Shown: positions 16,571 through 25,534 of the stretch, piece by piece
Layout: every line of letters begins with the position of its first letter
Numbering within the stretch: position 1 is the stretch's first letter
Assembly: GCF_000959365.1 (NCBI RefSeq)
Contig: NZ_CP009555.1
Location: forward strand, 2,542,001-2,606,000
Reading direction: 5' to 3'
Origin: Burkholderia oklahomensis C6786
GTDB taxonomy: Bacteria > Pseudomonadota > Gammaproteobacteria > Burkholderiales > Burkholderiaceae
Length of the DNA: 64,000 nucleotides
Translations under genes and position numbers: made by a program
Notes under the pieces: model-generated
Databases searched by the model: none
What the model was told of the DNA's origin: nothing
What the model saw: the letters and a program-made list of their open reading frames with translations, nothing else

Positions 16571-18232
16571 ATGACCATCGATTATCAGACGCTCAAGTTC
16601 GATTATCGTCCGCGCGCCGCCGGCGCCGACGCCGGCGAGCCGCATCCGGCCGTCGTCGTCGGCGCGGGGCCCGTCGGGCTCGCGGCGGCGGTCGATCTCG
16701 CGCAGCAGGGCGTGCCCGTCGTGCTGCTCGACGACGACGACACGCTGTCGACCGGCTCGCGCGCGATCTGCTTCGCGAAGCGCACGCTCGAGATCCTCGA
16801 TCGTCTCGGCTGCGGCGAGCGGGTGGCGCAGAAGGGCGTGAGCTGGCACGTCGGCAAGGTGTTCCTGCAAGACGAGCTGATCTACGCGTTCGACCTGCTG
16901 CCCGAGGCCGGGTATGCGCGGCCGGCGTTCGTCAATCTGCAGCAGTACTATGTCGAAGGCTATCTGGCCGAGCGCGCGCTCGAGCTGCCGAATCTCGATC
17001 TGCGCTGGAAGAATCGCGTGACGGGAATCAGGCAGACGCCCGACCATGCGGAGCTCGAAGTCGACACGCCGGAAGGGCCGTACACGCTGCGCGCGCGCTA
17101 CGTGATCGCGGCCGACGGCTCGAAGAGCCCGCTGCGCGCGATGATGGGTCTCGACAGCCGCGGCCGCACGTTCAAGGACCGCTTCCTGATCGCCGACGTG
17201 AAGATGAAGGCGCCGTTTCCGGCCGAGCGCTGGTTCTGGTTCGATCCGCCGTTCCATCGCAATCAGTCGGTACTGCTGCACCGCCAGCCGGACGACGTGT
17301 GGCGCATCGATTTCCAGCTCGGCTGGGACGCCGATCCCGTCGCCGAGAAAGCGCCGGAGCGCGTGATTTCGCGCGTGCGCGCGCTGCTCGGGCCCAACGT
17401 CGAGTTCGAGCTCGAATGGGTGAGCGTCTACACGTTCCGCTGCCAGCGGATGGACCGCTTCCGGCACGGCCGCGTGCTGTTCGCGGGCGACTCGGCGCAC
17501 GGCGTGTCGCCGTTCGGCGCGCGCGGCGCGAACAGCGGCGTGCAGGACACCGACAACCTCGCGTGGAAGCTGAAGCTCGTGCTCGACGGCGAGGCACCCG
17601 ATCGTCTGCTCGACACGTACGCCAGCGAGCGCGAATTCGCGGCCGACGAGAACATCCGCAACTCGACGCGCTCGACCGACTTCATCACGCCGAAGAGCCC
17701 GATCTCGCGCGTGTTCCGCGACGCGACGCTCAAGCTCGCGCGCGATTGCGAGTTCGCGCGCAAGCTCGTCAACAGCGGCCGGCTGTCGGTGCCGGCCGTG
17801 CTCGCCGACTCGCCGCTCAATACGCCCGATCGCGCGGGCGACGCGTTCGAACGCGCGCCGGTTCCGGGCGCGGTCGCGCTCGACGCGCCCGTGCTCGCGA
17901 ACGGCGAGCACGGCTGGCTGCTGCAGCATCTGAAGGGCGGCTTCGCCGCCGTCCTGTTCGGCTCGATCGGCGATGCGCCCGCGCTCGTCGACGCGACGCG
18001 CGGCCACGCGCTGGCCGTCGCGCCCGTGCTCGTCGTGCCGAAGGGCGAAGCGCGCGCGGTGGCGGGCGTCGACGTGGTCGAGGACAGCGAAGGGCTCGCC
18101 GCGCAGCGCTACGACGCGCGTCCCGGCACGTTCTACCTGCTGCGTCCGGACCAGCACGTCTGCGCGCGCTTTCGCACGCCGGACGCGCGCGCGGTGCGCG
18201 CGGCGCTCGCGCGCGCGATCTGCAACGCGTGA
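16571..18232 (+). CDS. FAD-dependent aromatic hydroxylase (3-hydroxyphenylacetate 6-hydroxylase-like, MhaA type)
   Basis: This is a group A flavoprotein monooxygenase of 553 residues. It has the dinucleotide motif VVVGAGPVGLAAAVDLAQQG (about 27-46), RAICFAKRTLEIL, the DG motif YVIAADGSKSPLR, and the GD motif VLFAGDSAHGVSPFGARGANSGVQD, with a thioredoxin-like C-terminal region. The context (DUF2783 partner, aromatic permease, hmgA, fahA) matches the mha system of Pseudomonas putida U. There a flavoprotein plus a small coupling protein turns 3-hydroxyphenylacetate into homogentisate. The substrate is inferred from that context and not read directly. Confidence 0.85.
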   Translation: MTIDYQTLKFDYRPRAAGADAGEPHPAVVVGAGPVGLAAAVDLAQQGVPVVLLDDDDTLSTGSRAICFAKRTLEILDRLGCGERVAQKGVSWHVGKVFLQDELIYAFDLLPEAGYARPAFVNLQQYYVEGYLAERALELPNLDLRWKNRVTGIRQTPDHAELEVDTPEGPYTLRARYVIAADGSKSPLRAMMGLDSRGRTFKDRFLIADVKMKAPFPAERWFWFDPPFHRNQSVLLHRQPDDVWRIDFQLGWDADPVAEKAPERVISRVRALLGPNVEFELEWVSVYTFRCQRMDRFRHGRVLFAGDSAHGVSPFGARGANSGVQDTDNLAWKLKLVLDGEAPDRLLDTYASEREFAADENIRNSTRSTDFITPKSPISRVFRDATLKLARDCEFARKLVNSGRLSVPAVLADSPLNTPDRAGDAFERAPVPGAVALDAPVLANGEHGWLLQHLKGGFAAVLFGSIGDAPALVDATRGHALAVAPVLVVPKGEARAVAGVDVVEDSEGLAAQRYDARPGTFYLLRPDQHVCARFRTPDARAVRAALARAICNA

Positions 18233-18268
18233 CTGCAACACATATCGACAGCGACCAGGAGACACCCG

Positions 18269-18499
18269 ATGCACCTCGACACCCGCTTGCGTCTGTCCGA
18301 TCCGGACGCGTTCTACGAGGCGCTGATCGACATGCACCGCGACTTGCCCGACAGCGAGAGCCAGCTCGTCAACGCGAAGCTGATCCTGCTGCTTGCGAAC
18401 CAGGTCGGCGATCTCGACGTGCTGCGCGAAGCGATGGCGCTCGCGCGCAGCGGCGCGGTGACGCAAGGCGGCGCGCCCGGCGCGTCGGCGCCGCAATGA
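18269..18499 (+). CDS. DUF2783 small protein, probable hydroxylase coupling partner (MhaB-like)
   Basis: This 76-residue protein is mostly helical (DPDAFYEALIDMHRDLPDSESQLVNAKLILLLANQVGDLDVLREAMALAR), with a Gly/Ala-rich tail and no signal peptide. It lies 36 bp behind the flavoprotein gene and overlaps the permease start by 4 bp. Small partners of this size next to such hydroxylases are required for productive hydroxylation in the P. putida mha system. That role is inferred here. Confidence 0.8.
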   Translation: MHLDTRLRLSDPDAFYEALIDMHRDLPDSESQLVNAKLILLLANQVGDLDVLREAMALARSGAVTQGGAPGASAPQ

Positions 18500-19848
18500 C
18501 CGCGCCCGCCGCCGCACGCGTGATCGACGTCGAGCGCGTGATCGACGACATGCATCGGCCCGCGTTTCACGTGATGCTGCTCGCGCTCTGCGGGCTGTGT
18601 CTCGTGATCGACGGCTTCGATGCGCAGGCGATGGGCTACGTCGCGCCGAGCGTGATCGCCGAGTGGGGCGTGAAGAAGCAGGCGCTCGGCCCGGTGTTCA
18701 GCGCGAGTCTGTTCGGGATGCTGATCGGTGCGCTCGGCCTGTCGGTGCTCGCCGACCGGATTGGCCGGCGGCCCGTGCTGATCGGCGCGACGCTGTTCTT
18801 CGCACTGACGATGCTCGCGACGCCGTTCGCGACGTCGATTCCGACGCTGATGGCGCTGCGCTTCGTCACGGGCCTGGGGCTCGGCTGCATCATGCCGAAC
18901 GCGATGGCGCTCGTCGGCGAATGCAGCCCGGGCGCGCATCGCGTGAAGCGGATGATGATCGTGTCGTGCGGCTTCACCGCCGGCGCGGCGCTGGGCGGCT
19001 TCGTCAGCGCCGCGCTGATTCCGGCGTTCGGCTGGCGCGCGGTGTTCTTCGTCGGCGGCGCGGTGCCGCTCGCGCTCGCGATCGCGATGGCCGCGCGCCT
19101 GCCGGAGTCGCCGCAGATCCTCGTGCTGCGCGGCCGGCACGCAGCGGCGCGCGCGTGGCTCGCGAAGTTCGCGCCGCAGCTCGCGCTCTCGCCCGACACG
19201 CGGCTCGTCGTGCGCGAAGCGGCGCCGCAGGGCGCGCCCGTCGCCGAGCTGTTCCGCGCGGGACGCATGGGCGTCACGCTGCTCTTGTGGGCGATCAACT
19301 TCATGAATCTGATCGACCTGTACTTCCTGTCGAACTGGCTACCGACCGTGATGCGCGACGCGGGCTACGCGAGCGGCACGGCCGTCGTCGTCGGCACGGT
19401 GCTGCAGACGGGCGGCGTGATCGGCACGCTGTCGCTCGGCTGGTTCATCGAGCGGCACGGCTTCGCGCGCGTGCTGTTCGCGTGCTTCGCATGCGCGACG
19501 ATCGCAGTCGGCCTGATCGGCTCGGTCGCGCATGCGTTTCCCTGGCTGCTCGCAGCCGTGTTCGTCGGCGGCTTTTGCATCGTCGGCGGACAGCCCGCGG
19601 TCAACGCGCTCGCGGGCCATTATTACCCGACGTCGCTGCGCTCGACGGGCATCGGCTGGAGCCTCGGCGTGGGCCGCGTCGGCTCCGTGCTCGGGCCGCT
19701 CGTCGGCGGGCAGCTGATCGCGCTCGGCTGGTCGAACGATGCGCTGTTTCACGCGGCGGCCGTGCCGGTGCTGTGCTCGGCCATCTTCGTGATCGGCCTC
19801 GCGAGCGTGACGCGGCGGCGCGGCACGGCCGCGCCGAGCGTCGCTTGA
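18496..19848 (+). CDS. Aromatic acid:H+ symporter, AAHS-family MFS
   Basis: This 450-residue MFS importer has about 12 membrane helices. DGFDAQAMGYVAPSVIAEWGV in helix 1 and LADRIGRRPVLI between helices 2 and 3 are the AAHS signatures seen in PcaK and related permeases. Other landmarks are GLGLGCIMPNAMALVGECSP and YPTSLRSTGIGWSLGVGRVGSVLGP. The start ATG at 18496 overlaps the DUF2783 stop. Its place in the operon suggests uptake of the hydroxyphenylacetate substrate. hmgA follows within 20 bp. Confidence 0.9.
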   Translation: MTAPAAARVIDVERVIDDMHRPAFHVMLLALCGLCLVIDGFDAQAMGYVAPSVIAEWGVKKQALGPVFSASLFGMLIGALGLSVLADRIGRRPVLIGATLFFALTMLATPFATSIPTLMALRFVTGLGLGCIMPNAMALVGECSPGAHRVKRMMIVSCGFTAGAALGGFVSAALIPAFGWRAVFFVGGAVPLALAIAMAARLPESPQILVLRGRHAAARAWLAKFAPQLALSPDTRLVVREAAPQGAPVAELFRAGRMGVTLLLWAINFMNLIDLYFLSNWLPTVMRDAGYASGTAVVVGTVLQTGGVIGTLSLGWFIERHGFARVLFACFACATIAVGLIGSVAHAFPWLLAAVFVGGFCIVGGQPAVNALAGHYYPTSLRSTGIGWSLGVGRVGSVLGPLVGGQLIALGWSNDALFHAAAVPVLCSAIFVIGLASVTRRRGTAAPSVA

Positions 19849-19866
19849 ATGGAGAGAACGACAATC

Positions 19867-21201
19867 ATGACACTGGATTTTTCGAAACCGGGCGAAGCCG
19901 GCTACCAGAGCGGCTTCGCGAACGAATTCGCGACCGAGGCGCTGCCGGGCGCGCTGCCGCACGCGCGCAATTCGCCGCAGCGCGCGCCGTACGGGCTCTA
20001 TGCGGAGCAGTTGTCCGGCACCGCGTTCACCGCGCCGCGCGGCCACAACCGCCGGTCGTGGCTGTACCGGATCCGGCCGGCCGCCGTGCATCGGCCGTTC
20101 GAGCTCGCGTCCGGCGAGCGTCGGATCGTCGCCGACTTCGGCGATTCGGACGACGTGCCGCCGACGCCGCCGAACCAGCTGCGCTGGGATCCGCTGCCGA
20201 TGCCCGCGCAGCCGACCGATTTCGTCGACGGCTGGGTGACGATGGCGGGCAACGGCTCGGCCGCGGCGATGAGCGGTTGCGCGATCCATCTGTACGCGGC
20301 GAACCGCTCGATGCGCGACCGCTTCTTCTATAGCGCGGACGGCGAATTGCTGATCGTCCCGCAACAAGGGCGGCTCTTCATCATGACGGAGCTCGGCCGG
20401 CTCGACGTCGAGCCGTTCGAGATCGCGGTGATCCCGCGCGGCGTGCGCTTTTCGGTCGCGCTGCCGGACGGGCAGGCGCGCGGCTATATCTGCGAGAACT
20501 TCGGCGCGCTGCTGCGGCTGCCGGATCTCGGGCCGATCGGCTCGAACGGGCTTGCGAATCCGCGCGATTTCCTGACGCCGAACGCGTCGTACGAAGATCG
20601 CGAAGGCGCGTTCGAGCTCGTCGCGAAGCTGAACGGCCGGCTCTGGCGCGCGGACATCGATCATTCGCCGTTCGACGTGGTCGCGTGGCACGGCAACTAC
20701 GTGCCGTACAAGTACGACCTGCGTCACTTCAACACGATCGGCTCGATCAGCTACGACCACCCGGATCCGTCGATCTTCCTCGTGCTGCAGTCGCAAAGCG
20801 ACACGCCGGGCGTCGACGCGATCGACTTCGTGATCTTCCCGCCGCGCTGGCTCGCGGCCGAGGACACGTTTCGCCCGCCTTGGTTCCATCGCAACGTCGC
20901 GAGCGAGTTCATGGGCCTCGTGCACGGCGTCTACGACGCGAAGGCGGAAGGCTTCGTGCCGGGCGGCGCGAGCCTGCACAACTGCATGTCGGGCCACGGG
21001 CCGGATGCGGACACGTTCGAGAAGGCCTCTTCGATCGATACGTCGAAGCCGAGCAAGGTCGGCGACACGATGGCGTTCATGTTCGAAACCCGCACGCTGA
21101 TCCGTCCGACGCGCTTCGCGCTCGACACGGCGCAATTGCAGGCGAATTACTTCGAATGCTGGCAAGGCCTCGAAAAACACTTCAACCCGGAGCAACGATG
21201 A
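19867..21201 (+). CDS. hmgA: Homogentisate 1,2-dioxygenase
   Basis: This non-heme Fe(II) dioxygenase opens homogentisate to 4-maleylacetoacetate. Its 444 residues match the family. The iron ligands lie in [15 protein letters not shown] (first His and Glu) and [12 protein letters not shown] (later His). [19 protein letters not shown] near the N-terminus is a family signature. ATG at 19867 ([10 protein letters not shown]) is chosen over one 18 bp upstream. The stop overlaps the fahA start by 4 bp. Loss of this step causes pyomelanin formation in many bacteria. Confidence 0.98.
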   Translation: MTLDFSKPGEAGYQSGFANEFATEALPGALPHARNSPQRAPYGLYAEQLSGTAFTAPRGHNRRSWLYRIRPAAVHRPFELASGERRIVADFGDSDDVPPTPPNQLRWDPLPMPAQPTDFVDGWVTMAGNGSAAAMSGCAIHLYAANRSMRDRFFYSADGELLIVPQQGRLFIMTELGRLDVEPFEIAVIPRGVRFSVALPDGQARGYICENFGALLRLPDLGPIGSNGLANPRDFLTPNASYEDREGAFELVAKLNGRLWRADIDHSPFDVVAWHGNYVPYKYDLRHFNTIGSISYDHPDPSIFLVLQSQSDTPGVDAIDFVIFPPRWLAAEDTFRPPWFHRNVASEFMGLVHGVYDAKAEGFVPGGASLHNCMSGHGPDADTFEKASSIDTSKPSKVGDTMAFMFETRTLIRPTRFALDTAQLQANYFECWQGLEKHFNPEQR

Positions 21202-22505
21202 GCGCCATTCCCGACGCGCTGCGCGCGACCCTCGATCCTTCCCGCAAGAGCTGGCTCGACGCGGCGAACGACGCCGCATGCGATTTCCCGATCCAGAACC
21301 TGCCGTTCGGCATCTTCAGCGATGCGCGTCATCCGGCGCGTCGCGCGGGCGTCGCGCTCGGCGATGCGATCGTCGATCTCGCCGAGCTCGCGCGCGCGGG
21401 CCTGTTGACGGTGCAGGGCGGGGCGGCCGTGTTCGAGCGGCCGGCGCTGAACGACTTCATCGCGCTTGGCCGCGACGCGTGGCGCAGCGTGCGCATCCAG
21501 CTGAGCGCGCTCTTCGAGCGCAACGACGCGCGGCTTCGCGACGACGCCGCGCTGCGCGCGCGCGTGCTCGTCGCGCAGCGCGACGCGACGCTGCATCTGC
21601 CCGTCGACATTCCCGGCTACACCGATTTCTACTCGTCGAAGGAGCACGCGACGAACGTCGGCTCGATGTTTCGCGATTCGAAGAATGCGCTGTTGCCGAA
21701 CTGGTTGGAGATGCCGATCGGCTACAACGGCCGCGCGTCGTCGGTCGTCGTGAGCGGCACGCCGGTGCGCCGGCCGAACGGGCAGCTGAAGCTGCCGGAC
21801 AGCGACCGTCCGGTGTTCGGCGCGTGCCGCAAGCTCGACATCGAGCTCGAGACGGGCTTCATCGTCGGCCGCGGCAGCGCGCTCGGCGAGCCGATCGCGT
21901 GCGAGGACGCGGAATCGCACATCTTCGGGATGGTGCTCGTGAACGACTGGAGCGCGCGCGACATCCAGCAATGGGAATACGTGCCGCTCGGGCCGTTCAA
22001 CGCGAAGACGTTCGCGACGTCGATCTCGCCGTGGATCGTCACGCTCGACGCGCTCGAGCCGTTCCGCGCAGAGCAGCCGAAGCAGGAGCCGGAGCCGCTC
22101 GCGTATCTGCGCCACGGCGGCAAGCACGCGTTCGACGTCGAGCTCGAAGTGCGCCTGAAGCCGGACGGCGCTGCGGACGCGACGACGATCGCGCGCACGA
22201 ACTTCAAGCACATGTACTGGACGATGGCGCAGCAGCTCGCGCATCACACGGTGTCGGGCTGCAACACGCGGGTCGGCGACCTGATGGGCTCGGGCACGAT
22301 CAGCGGACCGGCGAAGGATGCGTTCGGCAGCCTGCTCGAGCTGACGTGGAACGGCAAGGAGCCGATCGCACTCGCGAGCGGCGGCACGCGCGCGTTCATC
22401 GAAGACGGCGACGAGCTGACGCTTGCCGGCTGGTGCGAGGGCGATGGGTATCGCGTCGGCTTCGGCGCGTGCGTCGGGAAGATCCTGCCGGCGCTGAAGG
22501 GATGA
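21198..22505 (+). CDS. fahA: Fumarylacetoacetase
   Basis: This hydrolase splits fumarylacetoacetate into fumarate and acetoacetate, the last homogentisate step. It has 435 residues with an N-terminal SH3-like domain ([13 protein letters not shown]) and the catalytic FAH fold. Metal and catalytic residues are in [27 protein letters not shown] and [22 protein letters not shown]. The start overlaps the hmgA stop (ATGA). No maleylacetoacetate isomerase gene lies in the operon or window, so that step is encoded elsewhere or runs through glutathione chemistry. Confidence 0.98.
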   Translation: MSAIPDALRATLDPSRKSWLDAANDAACDFPIQNLPFGIFSDARHPARRAGVALGDAIVDLAELARAGLLTVQGGAAVFERPALNDFIALGRDAWRSVRIQLSALFERNDARLRDDAALRARVLVAQRDATLHLPVDIPGYTDFYSSKEHATNVGSMFRDSKNALLPNWLEMPIGYNGRASSVVVSGTPVRRPNGQLKLPDSDRPVFGACRKLDIELETGFIVGRGSALGEPIACEDAESHIFGMVLVNDWSARDIQQWEYVPLGPFNAKTFATSISPWIVTLDALEPFRAEQPKQEPEPLAYLRHGGKHAFDVELEVRLKPDGAADATTIARTNFKHMYWTMAQQLAHHTVSGCNTRVGDLMGSGTISGPAKDAFGSLLELTWNGKEPIALASGGTRAFIEDGDELTLAGWCEGDGYRVGFGACVGKILPALKG

Positions 22506-22704
22506 GGCGGTAGAGAGAAGGGCGATTCCCGCGCCGCCCGGCGATCGATGTCGAGCGGCGGGCGGTGCGGGGTGGTCGAATCAGGCGCTTGCGGCTTCGA
22601 TGCTGCAGGCGCCTTTGTCGTTTCGGCGCGTCGGCGCGATTTTGGAACGGGGCAGGCGGGGCGCGATGGGTTTGCGTTGACCTTTTGCCGCGTCCCAAGT
22701 CCTA

Positions 22705-23611
22705 AGAAGCGCTAACAGAATGATTTTTGGAGGTGTCGCCAGCAAATGATGCAGGCGGCGATTTTCATGAACGCCTCGTGTATGGCGGCGAGGCGCTCGA
22801 ACCGAATGCGCAGACGTCTGAAGTTGTGCAGCCACGCGAAGGTGCGCTCGACGACCCACCGGGTCTTGCCGAGGCCGCTGCCGTGGGGCTCACCACGGCG
22901 TGCGATCTGCGTGGCGATACCGGCAGCGTGCAAGGGCTTACGATATTTGTCGTGGTCGTAACCGCGATCGGCCTGCACAACGACGGGCTTTGACAGAGGC
23001 CTCCCGCGCTTGCCACGAATGGGCGGAATGGCCTCGATCAGAGGCAGCAGTTGGGTGACGTCGTTGCGATTGGCACCCGTGAGGATCAGCGCGAGCGGGA
23101 TGCCCTGCGCTTCGGTAACGAGATGGTGCTTTGAACCGGGTCGCGCCCGATCGGTGGGATTGGGTCCTGTTTTTGACCCGATCCCACTGCACGAATGGAG
23201 GACGAATCGATAACCACACGCGACCAGTCGATGCGATCGGCTGCACGAAGTTTGGCCAGCAATACTTCGTGCAGCCGGTCCCAGACACCCGCCTGTTGCC
23301 AGTCGCGCAGTCTGCGCCAGCAGCTCATGCCCGAGCCGCAGCCCATTTCCTGCGGAAGCATTTCCCAGGGAATACCGGATTGCAGCACGAACAGGATGCC
23401 GGTCAGCACGGCGCGATCGTCCAGCGGCTTGCGGCCCGGGTATCGCGTACGGCGTGGCTTCGGTGGAGGCAGCAGCGGTTGGATCAGTGACCACAGTTCG
23501 TCATCGAGTATCGGTTTGGCCATGGCCTCCTCGTCAGCGAAACAACGAAGAGGTTAACAAAACGCGCGGCGGGTTAACAGCCCCCAAACACTCATTTTGT
23601 TAGAGTTTTTA
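22705..23611 (-). mobile_element. IS5-family insertion sequence (IS427-like, two-frame transposase)
   Basis: This element of about 0.9 kb is bounded by imperfect inverted repeats. CTAACAGAATGA at 22712-22723 matches CTAACAAAATGA read inward from the other end (about 23594-23605). Between them lies one transposase coded in two frames. The exact ends are uncertain by a few bases. An 11-bp direct repeat GTCCCAAGTCC sits just outside both ends (22692-22702 and 23613-23623). The Burkholderia ISBma/ISBp sets contain similar elements, but no specific name is assigned. Confidence 0.9.
22712..23523 (-). CDS. IS5-family transposase, orfA/orfB joined by -1 frameshift
   Basis: orfA (start 23523, MAKPILDDELWSLIQPLLPP) carries the DUF4096-type N-terminus and the first catalytic Asp in VVIDSSSIRA. 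It would stop at 23086. orfB continues in the -1 frame with GSKHHLVTEAQGIPLALILTGAN, the second Asp (VVVQADRGYD) and Glu (TRWVVERTFAWLHNFRRLRIRFER). The frames meet at an A5 run on the coding strand (T5 at 23170-23174, CAAAAAC), a plausible slippage site. All DDE residues are present and the stop lies in the terminal repeat, so the element looks functional. Confidence 0.9.
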
Positions 23612-23730
23612 AGTCCCAAGTCCGGAGCCGGGCGTACGAAATTCGGCGTCACGCGCGATTTCGCCAAGTCCCGCGCGATGCGCGCTCTCGCGCACCGGCA
23701 ACCCGACCGCGCCGCCTTCACCTTTTCTCG

Positions 23731-24900
23731 TCAGCGCTCCTGCCGAACCGCGTGCATCGGCAACGCCCGCCGCTCCCACAGTGCAGCGGCGAGGAACGCG
23801 AGCGCCGACACGATCAGCACGCCGATCAGCGCGTCGCCGCCCAACTGCTCCATCAGCGCGCCCGCGACGAGCGGCCCGCCGAAGCTCGCCGCGCTCCACG
23901 ACGCCGACACGAGCGAGCTCGCCGTCACGAGCGCCGAGCCGCGAAAGCGCTGCCCGCATGCGACGAGCGACAGCGTGTAGACGCTGCCCGCCGCCGCGCC
24001 GAGCACGAAGAGGAGCGGCCAGCAGAGCCACGGCGTCGCGACGACGGCGGGCAAGAGCGGCAGCAGCGCGAGCACGACGCAGCCCGCACCGATGTGCACG
24101 CGCTCGCGGCCGAGCTTGTCGGCGAGCCAGCCGATCGGAAATTGCATCGCGGTGTCGCCGAACAGCAGGATCGCCGCGAGCAGCACGGCCGTTTCGCTCG
24201 CGACGCCGCGCTCCATGGCGAAGAGCGGCAACAGCGACAGCGCGAGCGTGTCGAACAGCGCGAAGAACGCAGTGCCGACGACGAGCGCAGGCATCTTCGG
24301 CATCACGCGCGTCCAGCGATCGTGCGCTTCGTGATGCGGCTCGTCGCCGACGGGCGTCTTCCGGATCGACGCGAGCGACGGCAGCGCGAGCAGGAAGAGC
24401 GCGCCGCTCAGCGCGAAGCGCGCGTTCGTCATTCCGGCGATCTGGCTGACGAGCACGGGGCCCGCCATCTGGAACAGCGTGAAGTTGGTCGCGTAGATCG
24501 CGACGACGCGGCCGCGCGTCGCGTCGTCGGCGAGCTGGTTGACCCACGCCTCGCCGATCGTGAAGAGCAGCATCAGTGCGGCGCCGCAGACGACGCGCAG
24601 CACGCCCCAGACGACGAGGCTCGACGTGAACTGCATCAGCGCGGTCGCCGCGGCGAGCACGAGCACCGATGCGACGATGACCTGCCGCGCGCCGAGACGC
24701 TTCGTGATCGCCGACACGAACGGCACGACGACGAGGCCGCCGCCCGCCTGCGCGGCGGTCAGCATGCCGACGATGTCGGTGCCGTGGCCCGCTTCGGTGA
24801 GCGCGAGCGCGGTGAGGGGGAGCGTGGCGCCCGTGCCCAGGCCGACCACGGCGACGCTGAGAATGAGCGCGAGGAAATCGCGGGTGAGGATCGTCTTCAT
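23731..24900 (-). CDS. MFS transporter, YcaD-like
   Basis: This 389-residue MFS protein has about 12 helices. The N-terminus reads MKTILTRDFLALILSVAVVGLGTGATLPLTALAL. The segment FTIGEAWVNQLADDATRGRVVAIYATNFTLFQMAGP is typical of the YcaD/YfkF group, whose substrates are unknown. It lies just downstream of the IS and is transcribed toward it. A 10-bp tandem repeat sits about 200 bp upstream of its start. No terminator is obvious before the IS. Confidence 0.85.
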   Translation of the reverse strand: MKTILTRDFLALILSVAVVGLGTGATLPLTALALTEAGHGTDIVGMLTAAQAGGGLVVVPFVSAITKRLGARQVIVASVLVLAAATALMQFTSSLVVWGVLRVVCGAALMLLFTIGEAWVNQLADDATRGRVVAIYATNFTLFQMAGPVLVSQIAGMTNARFALSGALFLLALPSLASIRKTPVGDEPHHEAHDRWTRVMPKMPALVVGTAFFALFDTLALSLLPLFAMERGVASETAVLLAAILLFGDTAMQFPIGWLADKLGRERVHIGAGCVVLALLPLLPAVVATPWLCWPLLFVLGAAAGSVYTLSLVACGQRFRGSALVTASSLVSASWSAASFGGPLVAGALMEQLGGDALIGVLIVSALAFLAAALWERRALPMHAVRQER

Positions 24901-25534
24901 AACGGCCGTGATGCTACACCGGCGGGCCGAATCGCTCCATCGCGATGCGTGTCGCGCGGTCCGGCGGAGTCGGCGCGTCGGTCGGGCATGCGCGAGGACG
25001 GGGCGTGTGCTGCGGGAATGGCGGCGTTCGGTGCGCGCGTCGTTCTCGCGTCGCTCGGCCGTATGCGAAGGCCGCAGCGTCCGTACGATTCATGCGAGCC
25101 GCGCCGAGCCGCGCCGAGCCGCGCCGAGCCGCGCCGAGCCGCACCGAGCCGCACCGAGCCGCACCGAGCCGCACCGAGCCGCGCCGCACCGAGCCGACGG
25201 TCGCGCGCCGCATGCGTGAAAAGTTGGGCGCTCGTCGCGTATTGGCGTGCTTCGAGCCGAGCTGTCCGCCGGGCGACGCTCGAGTGCGGGGCGAGCAAAT
25301 CGGCCGTCCCGGGACGCGCACGCCACGCTCGATCCGGCATCGAAGGGCCGCGCCTGCAGGCGCGGCGAGCGGGAGGCGGTCGCATTCATCAGGCGCGCAA
25401 CTGGTTATCGTGCGCCAGTTTCAACTCTATGGGTGGAGATCGATGCGTTGCCTGCTGCGCGCTTTTTGCGCGGCCGCCCGCACGTCGCTCGTTCGCCGCT
25501 CGAACGCACGGCGAACCCGACGTCGGAGCCGGCG
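24901..25534. other. Intergenic region with decamer repeat
   Basis: These 634 bp lie between two MFS genes on the same strand and hold no supported gene. Open frames there cross the 10-bp tandem repeat (25101-25195) and are of low complexity. Confidence 0.65.
25101..25195. repeat. 10-bp tandem repeat, GCGCCGAGCC/GCACCGAGCC
   Basis: Four copies of GCGCCGAGCC (25101-25140) run into four copies of GCACCGAGCC (25141-25180). A 5-bp slip and one more GCACCGAGCC follow (25186-25195). The block structure, with a G-to-A variant amplified as a group, indicates repeated slippage. Confidence 0.95.

Larger units (their letters stand above)
22692..23623. repeat. 11-bp direct repeat flanking the IS
   Basis: GTCCCAAGTCC occurs at 22692-22702 and again at 23613-23623, just outside the insertion. 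It is longer than the 2-4 bp target duplications usual for this family, so it may predate insertion or mark a recombined copy. Confidence 0.7.

Noticed and set aside
15572..18517. A 981-codon open frame on the minus strand over the MBL and flavoprotein genes
   Set aside because: It lies opposite well-recognised genes with motifs, and its composition (Arg, His, Asp runs) is that of antisense GC-rich frames.
16006..19848. A 1280-codon plus-strand frame starting inside the MBL gene
   Set aside because: Only the part from 18496 is real (the permease); the rest is out-of-frame overlap with the MBL and flavoprotein genes.
24897..25385. Protein-coding frames crossing the decamer repeat
   Set aside because: They owe their length to the repeat and GC bias, have no ribosome site and lie between complete genes.
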